64,000 nucleotides of DNA from Glaciozyma antarctica PI12 (Eukaryota; Basidiomycota; Microbotryomycetes; Kriegeriales; Camptobasidiaceae). Made by a program: the position numbers and the translations under genes. The notes below the pieces were generated by a model. The model was not told the origin of the DNA. It made no database searches and saw only the letters and a list, made by a program, of their open reading frames with translations. Location of the stretch: positions 818,607 through 882,606 of the forward strand of contig KZ627151.1 in assembly GCA_002917775.1 (NCBI GenBank), read 5' to 3'. Positions 40,733 through 52,300 of the stretch are shown in pieces. Position 1 is the stretch's first letter, and every line of letters starts with the position of its first letter.

Positions 40733-43170
40733 TCATTCCACCAGGTGCGCTCGCAAAGGGGCCGCCACCGCTGCCAAGTCGTCCACCTCGAGCTCGTGTT
40801 GACGCCCCTTGAATAAATACCGCACCCGCAGGCGCTTTTTCTCGCCCATCGCGCAGTCGTAGAACCCGAGCAAGTTGGCCTTGCTTCGCTTGCCGGGGAT
40901 GCCGAGTTGCGAGTTGTTGACGAGCGCTTGGACGGCGACTGTTGATGGAGATGTCAGCGTCGACCTCGCTTCGTGCGAACGAGAAACGAACCTGTAACGT
41001 CAAACACGCGCGACTCGGCGGCCTCCACTGTCCGATCAGCGTCCAAGACGCCGTACAGAGCTTCCTCAATCACCAATCCTGGCGAGAAGGCGCATCAGCT
41101 TTATCCTCCCCCCCACGAATCGGCACACTCACCACCTGTTCGTCGCTCGTCCTCCGTCTTCCGCTTGACGTGCTCCGCAAGCAATCGCACTGCCTCATCA
41201 GCACTTCATTCCGCTTCTCAGCGATGTACTCGGCGTTCTCCTTGCGTAGCTCCGATATCCGTCTGCGGCGGGGAATGAGCGGCGCACAGAGGATCGCCGT
41301 GAAGGATAGACGCACGATGAGACTCTCCGGCGCTTGCGAGGCGAGAGAACGAATTGGTTGAGCACGACGAAGGATACCGCGGGGAGGATGACAACGGAAG
41401 CTGCGAGGGTCGAGTTGAAGGACGACGCGATGATTACGGGGAAGGTGAGCTTCTGTCCTAGTCGCATGAACCTGTATCGCTCAAAGATTAGCGTGCTCAA
41501 AGAACACCTCACGAGAAAGCGGCTGACCGAAGCTTGACCGTCATCACGCCGTTCGCTCCCAGATCCAGCGTCAACCCCGCCTTCGTATTCTCCGTAACCT
41601 TCCTATCTCCCGTCACATACGTCGACATCATCCCCTGCGTCGTTACCGCTCCTCCGACACGAACTTTGACGCCGCCGAGGACGGTCCTCCCCCAATCGGC
41701 ACTGACTTGCCCCGCCATGAGCCCCGTAGACGCTTCGACCGACCAGCCTGAGCTGTTGATGAGGCCGAACGAGATCGTCGAGGAGGAGATGGGTTCGAGA
41801 AAGGAGCGGCCGAACGAACCGAGGGCGTAGATGCCAGAGCTGATCGTAAAGGTCTGCGAGGCGCGTTAGTAACCCTGCGAGGGAGAGAAAGAGGGATGAC
41901 TGACGGCGGTGATGTCTTCGAATATCCGACGGCCGACAACAATGGAGAAGGGAGGAGGGTGGTCGGTGTTCTTGACAGGGCAGTCGAACGTGACGAAGCT
42001 GTGGGGCCGAGGCGTTAGCTATTGGAGGCCAGAACGAGGTCGGTAAAGCGGCTCACGTATCAGAATCGGGCGTGTACGTCGTCTTGAAAGTCACGGAGCG
42101 AGGGCGGAGAAGAGTGGTGCCGATCTGGGCAAGGGGTGAGCAGCGAACGCGAGCGAGAGAACGACCGAACGCACCTCGAGATTCCATTTTGACGACGGGC
42201 GATGCAGCATCTTGACGATGAGGTTGCCTGCACCAACGCCTTGTCGTGCGAGAAGCTGACTGGTGAGCACGACCGAGGTAGCTGCAGTAACGGGGGGTCT
42301 GAAGCACCGTCAGCTGCAATCACGTCGCGAAGAGGAACGACGCACTGTAAAACTGTGCTTGAGGAACAGCTGCTTGCTCGTCACTGTTGAAAGCTTGTCC
42401 CTGAGGCTCATCTGAAGAGGTCCACCCATGGCTCGTCGTTCGTCGTCGGGAAGGAAGAGGACGCGGGCGTCGGTGATGCAGGTCAGCTCTCCCTGCTCAA
42501 AAGGTCAGCTCCCGCTCCTCTTTTCCCGTACAGCGCAGGGACTGACCCTTGACTTGACCAAGTTCTCCACGTTCGCTTCCAGCTGCTTTCGACCTAACCG
42601 CTCGAACTCCGCACGCATCTGTCCACCCCGAGGTCCATCAGCTCCCGATCTCCGCCCGCCAGCGAACGCGCCATACCTCCTCCGCCGTCTGATGCTTCTG
42701 TCCGACCTCCCAAGACGTCTTCAAACCCTCCTCTCCCAGCAGGTCATACACCGCGCGCTGCTTTGGGTCGGAGAGGACGCCGTACGCGCGATTGAGTGCC
42801 TGGACCGAGGTAGCTTAGCGGGCGCACTAGAACGTAGCCAAGCCAGGGAAAGGATTACCTGAAACCGAGAGTCTGCTGCCTCCTTGAGCTCAGCTGGTTG
42901 TCGGTCGGGATGGAGAAGCGCGCTGAAAGGGAGCTAGCTCAGCGGGGCACAACGACAGGTGCCACTTCCGAGAGAGAGAGCTTACGCCAGTCGCTTGTAC
43001 GCCTTGTGAATGTCTCCCTCTGAGCACTCGCGAGGCAGGTTGAGGACGGCGTAGAGCTCGTCGTGGCCGACCTCCTCCCGATGGTCCTCCTCGGCTGGTT
43101 CAGAGCTCCAGAGCGGTTCTTCTTCGTTGGACGGCCCAGCTGATGCGTTGGCATCAAAGGGAGAGCTCAT
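40733..43170 (-). CDS. DNAJC11: DNAJC11-like J-domain protein of the mitochondrial outer membrane
   Basis: A J-domain sits at the N-terminus: DELYAVLNLPRECSEGDIHKAY, then LLHPDRQPAELKEAADSRFQ with an intact HPD, then ALNRAYGVLSDPKQRAVYDL. A long beta-rich middle follows, with DTTYTPDSDTFVTFDCPVKN, SGIYALGSFGRSFLEPISSS and LTLDLGANGVMTVKL. A membrane-like segment is FPVIIASSFNSTLAASVVIL. The DUF3395-type C-terminus has VAVQALVNNSQLGIPGKRSK, LLGFYDCAMGEKKRLRVRY and AAVAAPLRAHLVE. This is the layout of DNAJC11, which in animals associates with SAM50 and MICOS. About nine introns are present. It is head-to-head with SAM50, 152 bases between starts. Confidence 0.9.
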
Positions 43171-43322
43171 CGGCGTCTCGTTCAGTGTTCAACTTGAGTG
43201 AGATAAGTGCAGGAGGAGAAGCAGCGCAGGCGGACTCGACGCGAAAGACTTCGGCAGCGACGGCTCTCCCTCTCTCCAATCGCTCCCAGGCTTCCGATAC
43301 AGCAAGAGTTACAGGAGCCAGC
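43171..43322. promoter_or_regulatory. Shared divergent promoter of DNAJC11 and SAM50
   Basis: A 152-base interval separates the start codons of two mitochondrial outer-membrane genes, so they very likely share control elements. No TATA box is obvious. Confidence 0.55.
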
Positions 43323-45537
43323 ATGCCGTCCGAGGTAAGCTGTTCAGCTAGCGGCGCCACAGCAGTTCTAACCTCCCCTCCTTGCGCAGGCTCCCTCTCG
43401 CGCAAGCCAGCACACCGCCCAACCCTTCCTCCCCGAGGACGTCCCCGTTCCTCCTCCACCTATCCGTGGTCCTCTGATTGACACCTCCGCATCCGACGAG
43501 CCCTGGCGCGCTCCAGCTCCAGCTCCTACGCCCGTGTCACCAGAAATCCCAGGAGTGCCAGTCGAGGTGCCTGTCGTCGAGATGGTGCTGGAGGAGGACC
43601 AGATTGCGGATGGGATGAAGTGGAACGAGGAGAGAATCGAGCGGCGGCTGAGGGGGGAGTACGAGCGGGCGGGACGGCAGCTGCATGAGCTGGTGAGCTC
43701 CTCTCTTCCCCGCTTGCGCGTCTGGGTGGGCCAGCGACAGAGCTAACTGGAGTTGGTTACAGGTGAGCGACAACCTCGAGGCTCCCCTCCGCCTCAACGC
43801 GATCCGCATCGTCGGCGCACGAACAACTCGCTCCTCCTTCCTCTCCAACCTCGTCGCCCCCTACCTCCCTACTCTCCCTCCAGCATCCTACCTTTCCACC
43901 GAACGGCTGCCTCCTGGTCCTCCGCAGAACCTCCGATCCGTGCTCGGCACCGCACGCGAAGTCAGCGGACTGTTCTCCAAGTTCGACATCTTCAGGGAGG
44001 TCGACGCGAGCTTGGAAGCGAGCCCGAGTGTGCTAGCAGAGGCAGAAGATGTGGACATCGTCATCAGGGTCAAGGAGGCTCCACGTTTCTTCTTGCGGAC
44101 GGCAACCGATATTGGAGATGGAGAAGGAAGTGCTGTGAGTTTCGCAGCTGCTTTATGTGCGCGGGAGGGAGCTGATGCTGTGCGCCGCTTTACAGACGGG
44201 AACAGCACGGATACGTAATGCCTTTGGGGGTGCTGAGATGGTCGAGGGGAACGTCGCTTTCGGAACTCGCACGAAATCCGCCTTCCAGGTTCGTCCCCTC
44301 GCTGCCTGACCGTCTACCTCGATCTGACCCTCCCGACGCCCAGCTCAAACTGGATACGCCTGTGAATGGCTCACCCATCACCAAAGCGGACTTCTCAGTC
44401 TTTGCGGCTCAGCGAGACCTCAACTACTACGCTAGTTGCAGCGAGCGGACTCGAGGACTGCAGGCTCGACTACGGGTGCGTCCTCTCACCCTTCAGAAGC
44501 TGTAGCTGACTAAAGATCACGGGCGACAGACATCAACCCTATTTGGCTACCACGAGATCGCCTACGACGCGGTTTTGCGCCAGATTGCCGGTTTTTCGCC
44601 GGCAGCCTCGATGTCGTGAGTAGCTTCATCGCCGCTGGCTGATAATCAGCCGCGTACTTATCTACTGAACAGGATCCGTGACGCCGCTGGAGAGACTGTC
44701 AAGTCGTCCATCTCGCACACCTTTATCCACGACACCCGGGACGACCCCTTCATTGCGACCAAGGGATCGTATCTCAAGCTGCGACAGGTTAGTTTATCCC
44801 GCTCACCTTTCTAGCAAGTCCGCTAAAATTGCGAGCGCCCAGGAATACGCCGGACTTGGAGGCGACTCGAACTTCATCAAGACCGAGAGTGAATCTTCGA
44901 TATCTCGCTCGCTCGCTCCTGGCTACGTGCGCTCTCCTAAAACCCTCTGTCAATGCTGGGACTGATTCCGACCCTCCGCAGATTTTGTCTCTCGGCCTAC
45001 GAACCGGCTTCCTCTTCGCACTCGGCGGCAAGCCCTCGCACTTCTTGGACCGCTACAACCTCGGCGGGCCTACGAGCGTCCGCATGTTCCGTCCCAACTC
45101 CATGGGTCCGAAAGACAATGGTGCGTCCCTTCGCCTTTCTCCAGATCCCAGCTAATTCTGTTTCCAGGCGACTTCATCGGCGGCGACCTACATTGGGCCG
45201 CAGGGATCTCGCTCGTCACTCCTCTCCCCAAACGTCCCGAATGGCCTCTCAAGCCTCACTTCTTCATTAACGCCGGTCGCCTTGCTTCCGTCGATCCCAG
45301 TGCGTCTTGCTCGGTCTCCCTCTCGTCCCTGACACTGATGAGCCTCGCGCAGCCAAACCTCTCACAGCAAACCTCTCCTACTTCGTTTCCCAGCCTTCTC
45401 TCACAGCAGGATTTGGACTTATGTACCGGCATTCGCTCGTGCGCGTTGAGGCGAACGTGGGAGTGCCGTTGGCGATGGGAGAGCGAGAGGGAGCGATTAA
45501 AGGGTTGCAGTTTGGCCTTGGGATGAGCTTCTTGTGA
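43323..45537 (+). CDS. SAM50: SAM50/TOB55, outer-membrane beta-barrel assembly protein
   Basis: SAM50 is the core channel of the mitochondrial sorting and assembly machinery (BamA superfamily). Exon 1 encodes MPSE. A Pro-rich lead-in is followed by a POTRA-like domain (APLRLNAIRIVGARTTRSSF) and VREAPRFFLRTATDIGDGEG-type strand entries. The 16-strand barrel includes SSISHTFIHDTRDDPFIATK, FLDRYNLGGPTSVRMFRPNS and PHFFINAGRLASVDP. The last strand GAIKGLQFGLGMSFL ends in the Phe-x beta-signal. About eleven introns. The family's conserved RGF-like loop corresponds to VRMFRPNSMGP. Confidence 0.93.
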
Positions 45538-45742
45538 TTCTCGCACTTGCAAGCATAGATAGTCCCCACACCTTTTTGTTCCCGAATCTTGCAAGATCCG
45601 ACTCGGGTACGGTGAGGAGAGAAGAGGTCGAGTAAACATCGCAAGGCGCGAAGCCGACGCGGCCCTCCCTCTCTCCCTCTCGCCACCTCCCCGACTTGCT
45701 CGCCGACAGCAACACAACTCCGGCCAACGCCTGCTGTCCCCA

Positions 45743-48295
45743 ATGCCAGGCACGAAGCCTAGGATCCTACCGCCGCCGTCCTCCCCGCCCTCCCTCTCCT
45801 CCCCCGCTTCGGCATCCAGCTCGTCCGACCTCAATCTCGCGACCGACGTCCTCGAAGACTGGCAGGTCGTGCTGAGGAATGAGCGCAAGGTACGCTGGCA
45901 CTCTGTTAGCTGCGTGTGGGGTGTGAACTGAGCATGAGCGGCAGGTGGTCCTGTACCACCCCGAGAGCAATGCTCTGCGAGTGACGGCGCTGGGAGGTCG
46001 ATGGAGGGGCAGCGGACACTCGGAAGAGGAGGAGGACTACGATAGTGATTCACCGGCGTTCGCAGAGGAGGAGCTCGAGGTCATCTCTCAGGCCGACGAC
46101 GAGTCAACACCGCGTCCCTCCCCACCTCTCGACATCTGCCCTCTCTGCCTCCGTACGCTGCCCAAGAACCACCACAAGCAGCCTTCGCCTCAGCCACGCC
46201 GACTACCCATCTCCAAGAACGCCTCTTACTTCAACCTTCTTTCCGAAGCCAACTCGCGCGCCAACAGCCCTCGAACGACGCGGACCTCTCCAGCGCCTTC
46301 GACGAGCGGAACGCCGCTGGATAAGGCGACGCTTAACTCAGGATACTTTGCTTCGTTCTTTATCAAGGTCAAGCAACTGGGCAAGGGGGGGAATGGGGTC
46401 GTAGAGCTTGTGCAGCACGTCCTGAACGGGGAGAAGCTGGGTCTCTACGCGTGCAAGAAGAGTGAGTCGCGTGGCTGGTATCGAGACGGAGAGTAGCTGA
46501 CTTGTTCGACTGCAGTCGCTGTTGGAGACTCCTCGCCAACACTGTGCGCGTTCGTCGCCCATTTCCACTCCCTCGCTAACCTTGCACCTTCGCAGTCTTC
46601 GAATCCTCCGCGAAGTTCACCTCCTCGAAGCGCTCCAGCATCCCAATATCATCAACTATCACCATGCCTGGATGGAATCGACTCAACTCACCTCTTTCGG
46701 TCCTCCCGTCCCGACCCTGCACGTCCTCATGGCCTATGCAAACGGAGGCTCTCTTTCGGACTACGTCAGTCGACGGAAAGGAGGAGTCGAGGGCGACCCC
46801 AATGCGCCGGGATTGAGCAAGGTGGAGCGAGTGAGGGCGTTCAAGATGCGGAAGCAGGAAGCTGGTCCACCTTCTCCGGCTAGACGAGATCATCTCCATC
46901 TTCGAGGACGTTTGCGAGGGTCTCGCCTTCCTCCACAATCGCAACATCTTGCATCTGGATCTCAAGGTGCGTTCTGCCCAGTATCTTGGAGGCATTCGGC
47001 CAGCTGAGCAGCCGACTTCGCAGGCTGAGAACGTCCTTTTGCACTGGGACGATCCCGATGACTTGGTGTGCGTCGCTCCGCTTCGTTCCTATATTCAGTA
47101 CTGACCATGTTTCTCTCGCAGGCCCTGCGCCAAGCTCAGCGACTTCGGGTCTTCCGACTTTACGCACGACGCTTCTCGCCACGAGCGCAGTGCGTCGCTC
47201 CCCTCAAGGTTACGCGGTTTCTAACGCTCCCCTCGCAGTTGGTGCCTCGGGAACTCTCGACTGGACTCCTCCCGAGCTCTTCGAGACAAGCTCGATGTCG
47301 GGGAAGAAGATTGCGCCAGATCGCTCGACGGATCAGTGGGCCTTGGGTGCGTCCCCGTCTCGCGCGCCGAGCTCAGAGCTGACTCCGCCCTCCCGTCCAC
47401 AGGACTCATCCTCCACCTCCTCAGCTACTTTACTCTCCCGTACCAGAACGACGTCGATATCGTCGCTCTCGAGTCGGAGATCCGCGCGTATCCAGGGTCC
47501 GTCCTCCTCTCCACCGCGAAGGCTCTTCCTGACCGAACTTGGCGGCAGGTTCTTCCCCGCCGATTCTCAGTCTCTCAACCACGGCATCCGCCACGACCTC
47601 CCCGGCAGCCTTTTACGGATCATGGCGCTTCTCATCCACCACAACCCGCAGAAGCGGCCTTCGTGCGAGGAGGTCCTCGTCCTCTTGCGGCGTGTTAAAG
47701 TCGAATCCCTCAGCGTTTGTTCTTGTCTCCTTTCTAAATGCCAGGCAGCTGACGGATCCCTCCTCGCAGCCTTCAGCCTCGCTCCCACCCGAGGCCTCCG
47801 CACTCGTCAAGCAGCGTTCTCCCTCTCCCTCGACCGCAGCTCCTCTCGTACGTCCTTCTCCCCAGTCGCTACATATCTGACACCCGTCTCGCAGCCGTCT
47901 CAAACTCGCCGGCACTCCATCCCTCTCGCAACCGAGAAGATCCCCCTCCTGTCCTCCGCACTCCCACCCGCCCGTCTCCGTCTCCCCTCTACTCGCCTCC
48001 GGCTTTCTCGAGCGTACCAGAACCGCCTCACCGCCGCTTTTCTCGCGCTAATCAAGGTACGCCACTTCCCTCCCTTCCTCGCACATCGAATAACGCGTCG
48101 CAGGCCGTCTCTCTACAGCGTGCCTGCCGACATACCGCGCTCTCGAGCGTGGGGATGTACGCGCTGCTCCTGCCGACGCTGATCGATTTCGGCGTGTCGG
48201 ATCTGAGGGTATCGGTGCTTTTAATGGGGCTGCACGTACTAGGGATGGTGTGGGGAGGGAGAGGAGCGGCATGCTTTCTTAGGAATGTAGATTAG
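45743..48295 (+). CDS. IKS1: IKS1-type protein kinase, frame broken by a 7-bp duplication
   Basis: This Ser/Thr kinase of the fungal IKS1 family has a CPLCLR-type Cys pair in the N-terminal region. The glycine loop is VKQLGKGGNGVVELVQHV and the ATP lysine lies in LYACKKIAVG. The catalytic loop is NILHLDLKAENVLLHW, the DFG motif is in KLSDFGSSDF, and the activation segment is SGTLDWTPPELF. Then come EIRAYPG and, after an intron, FFPADSQSLNHG. The C-terminus is hydrophobic (MYALLLPTLIDFGVSDLRVS, LLMGLHVLGMVWGG), fitting a membrane-associated tail, and ends at 48295. Between MRK and LVHLLRLDEIISIFEDV the frame shifts by one at a tandem GGAAGCA/GGAAGCT (46850-46863). Deleting seven bases restores it; no intron fits. 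Confidence 0.88.
46850..46863 (+). repeat. 7-bp tandem duplication in the IKS1 kinase gene
   Basis: GGAAGCA is followed directly by GGAAGCT exactly where the kinase frame slips by one. Confidence 0.88.
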
Positions 48296-48515
48296 GCTCG
48301 CTAGGAATGCAGACTCTGCAATATCGCACTCGTGCGCTCTTCGAGGCGCGCTGTGGCTTCTGTTCAACCTCCACTCTCCTCGCCGCACCCGGCGATTGCG
48401 AGCTCTCGCTCTTTTGCGCAGGTTGGGATGGGAGACGGGCTTGAGATTTCGCAACAGCGCGACGAGACTGACAATGCAAGAGTGGGATAATCCGTAAAGC
48501 TAGAGGTGAGGGTAT

Positions 48516-51500
48516 CTATAGGAAGACATGGTATATGGTGGAGGCGAGGAAGCGAACTCCCGTATCTGAGAGAGGATCAGCGAACGACGCAAGTCCGAGG
48601 AGAAGGAAGACGCTCACAGATGGCGATGTACGCGAGAACCCAGGTAACGTCTGCGGTAGTAATTAGCGACAGGTGTGAGAGGCCGAGGACAGTACCCACA
48701 GGTTGAGGCGAGTCCCGAGGTCTCGACGACGTGGAAGACACGCGTCTGCGTGAGCGCGGTTAGCAACACCCTAGATCAAGAGCATCAGGGAGCACGCACG
48801 TTGGCTACGAGCCAGACGGTGTAAGTGAAGGTGCCGGCGACCTTGTCTCAGCCCTCTCTCGCCTTCTCCTCAGGGCTCGCAGATCCTCCGATCTTCGCCT
48901 GGCGCTCATGCCTCTTGGTGCCCCAACTGCAACGGTAGATAATCAGCGGACTTGCGTTTCTCGAGACAGACAAGAGGACGTACCCCATATCCCACGCGTT
49001 ACGGAAGCTGAAAATGGGAAGGAGAACGACGAGACGAAGGAAAACAGCAAGAACTGCATAGTTGAACTAACTGCGGTAGGGAGAAGAAGAAGAAAACGTC
49101 AGTACATCCTTCGCAGTTTCGGCAGCGAGCTTGCCGAGGTGCGAGGGGTCGAGGGCGAGAAAGCTGGCAACGATGTAGCAGCCGACTAGAGAAGAATTCA
49201 CTTAGCTCCAAGCAGTCTGGGAGGCAGTGAAAGACTCGCCGTTGGCCAAAAGGGGGACGAAAAACTTCGCATGGCTCTTCCAATCCGTCGAATAGCGGCA
49301 GAAATCAACCGCGTGAAAGATGGCGGCGAAGCCCATATAACCCATTGCGAGAACCATTCCAATGGAAAGAAGCGTGTGCGGCCATCCCGCCCTGCGAAAG
49401 CCGCCCATTAGCGAGATTGCGAAAGGATAGCAGCAAAACGTACTCGTCTGGCGGAATCGTGGCGGCGGCGATAGACGTAAGGAGTACGATGGTGGCGACT
49501 CCGAGATGTACCCAGTCGTTGCCAACCTCGATGTGAGCGAGAAAGTGGTAGTGCTGGAGGTCCTCGAGCGCCGACGTGAGGGCCTGGAAGGGAGTCAGCA
49601 CGAACACGCGGGCAGGAACGAGGAGCGCACCTTGAAGATCAATTAGGCCGAAAGTGCACTGCGGGAAATCAGCGACGAGCGAGCCAGGATGAGTGGAATC
49701 GACAGACCCGAAGAAGTTGAAAACGAGATGGATGAAGTTGATGACAACGAGCGACGCCAGCGCCACTTTCCTCGTGCGAGAGTGCGAAGTGTACCAACGT
49801 CTCCAGACGGTAAAGAAGGTGAAGAGAGTTGCGAAGAAGGCGCCCTTGTTCCAGCTATCACCCACAACAGCGTCAGCGAGCCCGAAGCTTTGGTGCTGGA
49901 AGCGACATACCGACGACGTTGAGGGATGAACTCCGGGAAGGACTTGGGAACGTCGGTCTTTCCATAGACTTCCTGGTGGTTAGATGCGGAAAGTCAGCGG
50001 GCCTTCGCAGCATCTCAAAAAAGCGATTGAACGAACCTTGACTTGTCCCAGGACCCACTTGCTGTCCTTAAGCGTAAGAACCTCCCAGCCAAGAGCGCGA
50101 TACTCCTGTAGAACAGGCTAGTTCAGCAAAGCCACAAAAACGGAACCAAACCTGACGAACAGCGAGGAACCTCGACCTCGTCTGTGGGCAAGCGCGGGCG
50201 AAGCCAGCGCAAAGTTCGCACAGGCTCAAGCGACGCCTTTCGACGTACGAAAGATCCAGCGTCGCTTCCCGCTCGGTCAACCTCGAAGTAACGAGCGCAC
50301 GCCTCGCCCATGAGCGCCTCCCAGCGGAACGCGCAGAACGCTCCAACTGCAGCGGGGAAAAGAAGGCGTCAGGAACTCTCCAGCAGCGGAAAAGCAAGGA
50401 TTGACGCTTACTGACGACAGAAAGAAAGCCGATAAGGGACTCCGCAGGCTTGTCGAGGATGCCTGCGTCGAGAGTCAGCTACGGCTCTGCGAGGGAGGAC
50501 CGAGAAATCGCAGCGTACTCGACATCTTGTACTCCTAAGCTCGCACACATCACCTCGCAATCGATGGACGAAAGTAAGGAGAGGACAACGCACAAAGTTC
50601 TGAGACGCGATGAGGGGGTTGAGAAGGCTGCGCTTGCATAGCCCTTTCGAGACGACAATCTCGCCGCACGCGCCACCCAGGTTCTCGTTCTCGAACGCTC
50701 TCCAAAGCTTGTAGATATACAGTGGCGCTGGCTTCGTACCTGCATCGAGGAGAATACTGAAGAATGATCAATGGGAGCGCTGCAGAGAGCGAGGAGGGAC
50801 GTACACGATGCGGGGGTTGAGCTGTCGGGCGAACGCCTCGAAAGCCCAGCGATGAGAATTGAGCTTGTGCTGGCTGGAATCAAACAAGATCAGCAGCTGC
50901 GATGAAGACGGAAAACGCTAGAGAGACTTACTTCTGTTGACGGAGGTGCGCGAACGCGAACAGATAGTCAGAAAGCTTCGCAGGATGAACAAGTTGACGC
51001 CTACCTTTTCCTTGACGCAGAAGATGACCTGAGCCTGCGTTTAGATACGTTAGCGAACAAGTACGCGAGAATTTGTCGATCGAAGAGGAGGAATAACGCA
51101 CCGGAGCGATGTCGTTCTCCGGCCCTTGAGCGAAGCGGCGAGGGGTGATGGAGAACGGCGTCGTCCCCTCGACGACGTGAGCAATGACCGGGGAGTTTCC
51201 GAGGCTGCTGTAGAGGACGTCCTCGTTGTAAAGGCCGAGCTTGGTGAGGCTGCGAAGGGCGGTCAGCGACTCTGCGAGCAGGAGTCCGGAGAGGAATGCG
51301 CACGCGGCGAGGATGTCGGGATTGATATAATTGCGGCCGTCAGCGACAATGAGTATGACTAAGCCTGCATAGAACGGAGAGTTAGAACAGTGCGGAGAAG
51401 CGGTGAACGAGGAGCGCACGCTTCCAGCCGTGCTCGCCCCAAAGCTCGGAATCGCGCCGCATGCAGAGCGCCGAAAGGTTCTCTGCGAGATGAGTGGTAA

Positions 51501-52300
51501 GTCCTGGCTTCGAGTGATCTCGAGTAGAGGTACTTACGCCTCAGCTTGTGCCGCCAGCTTTGCAGAAAAAAGCTCCAAGTCCTCGTTCTACAGCGTCATC
51601 ACGGCAAGGATCTCGGTCTCGCGGCCGTAGAGGGTTTGCCTCAGAGAGATACCAGTGTCGGCAAAGCTCTCGGGCTAGGAATCCGGTGAATCAGCACATT
51701 GGCAAGGTCAGGAATGGAGAAAGACGCACCTGCAAAGTGAGGGCGGTGCACTGCGAACGTACGAACGCCGCGTCGCCCTGGTTTGCCCTCGGAATCAAGC
51801 GCTGTGCGTCGCCAGATCAGCTTGCTTACAGCCCTTTGCGATACGCGAAAACGCACCAGAAGGTCGGCAGGCAAGTCGTAGTACCCAGAGAGCGCATGCG
51901 GAGGATGCCACACGCCCGCCAGTACGCTCTGCTCGCGCCACGACATCAGCTTCCACAGATCTACTCTCGCGAGCGAGGAAGCGAAAGAACTCACCCTCTC
52001 CCCCCTAACTCCATTCCTCGCGTCCTCAAACACGTGCTTCCAAGACACGCCAACGTTGTCCCCCGCCTCAGGCTTCCCCCCATCCTCGCTCCTGTTCTGC
52101 TCTCGTCGCTCTAGGTCCGCGTTGCGTCCTACTCGAAGTGGGTGGTGAAGGAGCTGTTCTTCCGGCTCAGTCGAAGTGCTGGGCTGACCTCCTGTCGCAG
52201 AGGGGCCTGCCTCGAGCGCGCAGGGCCTCCCGCGGAGAGATGTTTCGGCCAGAGGCGTGCAGGGGCCTGTCGTCGTTGTGCAGCCCGGCGTGCTTCTGCG
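48516..52300 (-). pseudogene. Chitin synthase, apparently recently inactivated
   Basis: A nearly complete chitin synthase can be read through about a dozen orderly introns. Segments are [145 protein letters not shown] (catalytic QRRRW) and the C-terminal membrane segments to STIYHVFL. Three departures stand out. The invariant Tyr of the MTxYNED segment is TAG (near 51590). The catalytic EDR motif reads EYR (near 50105). An in-frame TGA precedes DKVAGTFTYTVWLVAN (near 48850). The 5' frame stays open beyond 52.1 kb, so the start is uncertain. A linking exon near 50930 would be two bases long, or marks another indel. Confidence 0.85.

Noticed and set aside
40265-40816. Open frame containing IQILAGLPVMIRLSHSRERG, also seen at 28.4-28.8 kb
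   Set aside because: This peptide is simply the tRNA-Glu sequence translated, which is why two copies match.
47480-47560. Second frame break in the IKS1 kinase after EIRAYPG
   Set aside because: An intron with a CTGAC branch joins AYPG to FFPADSQSL in frame.
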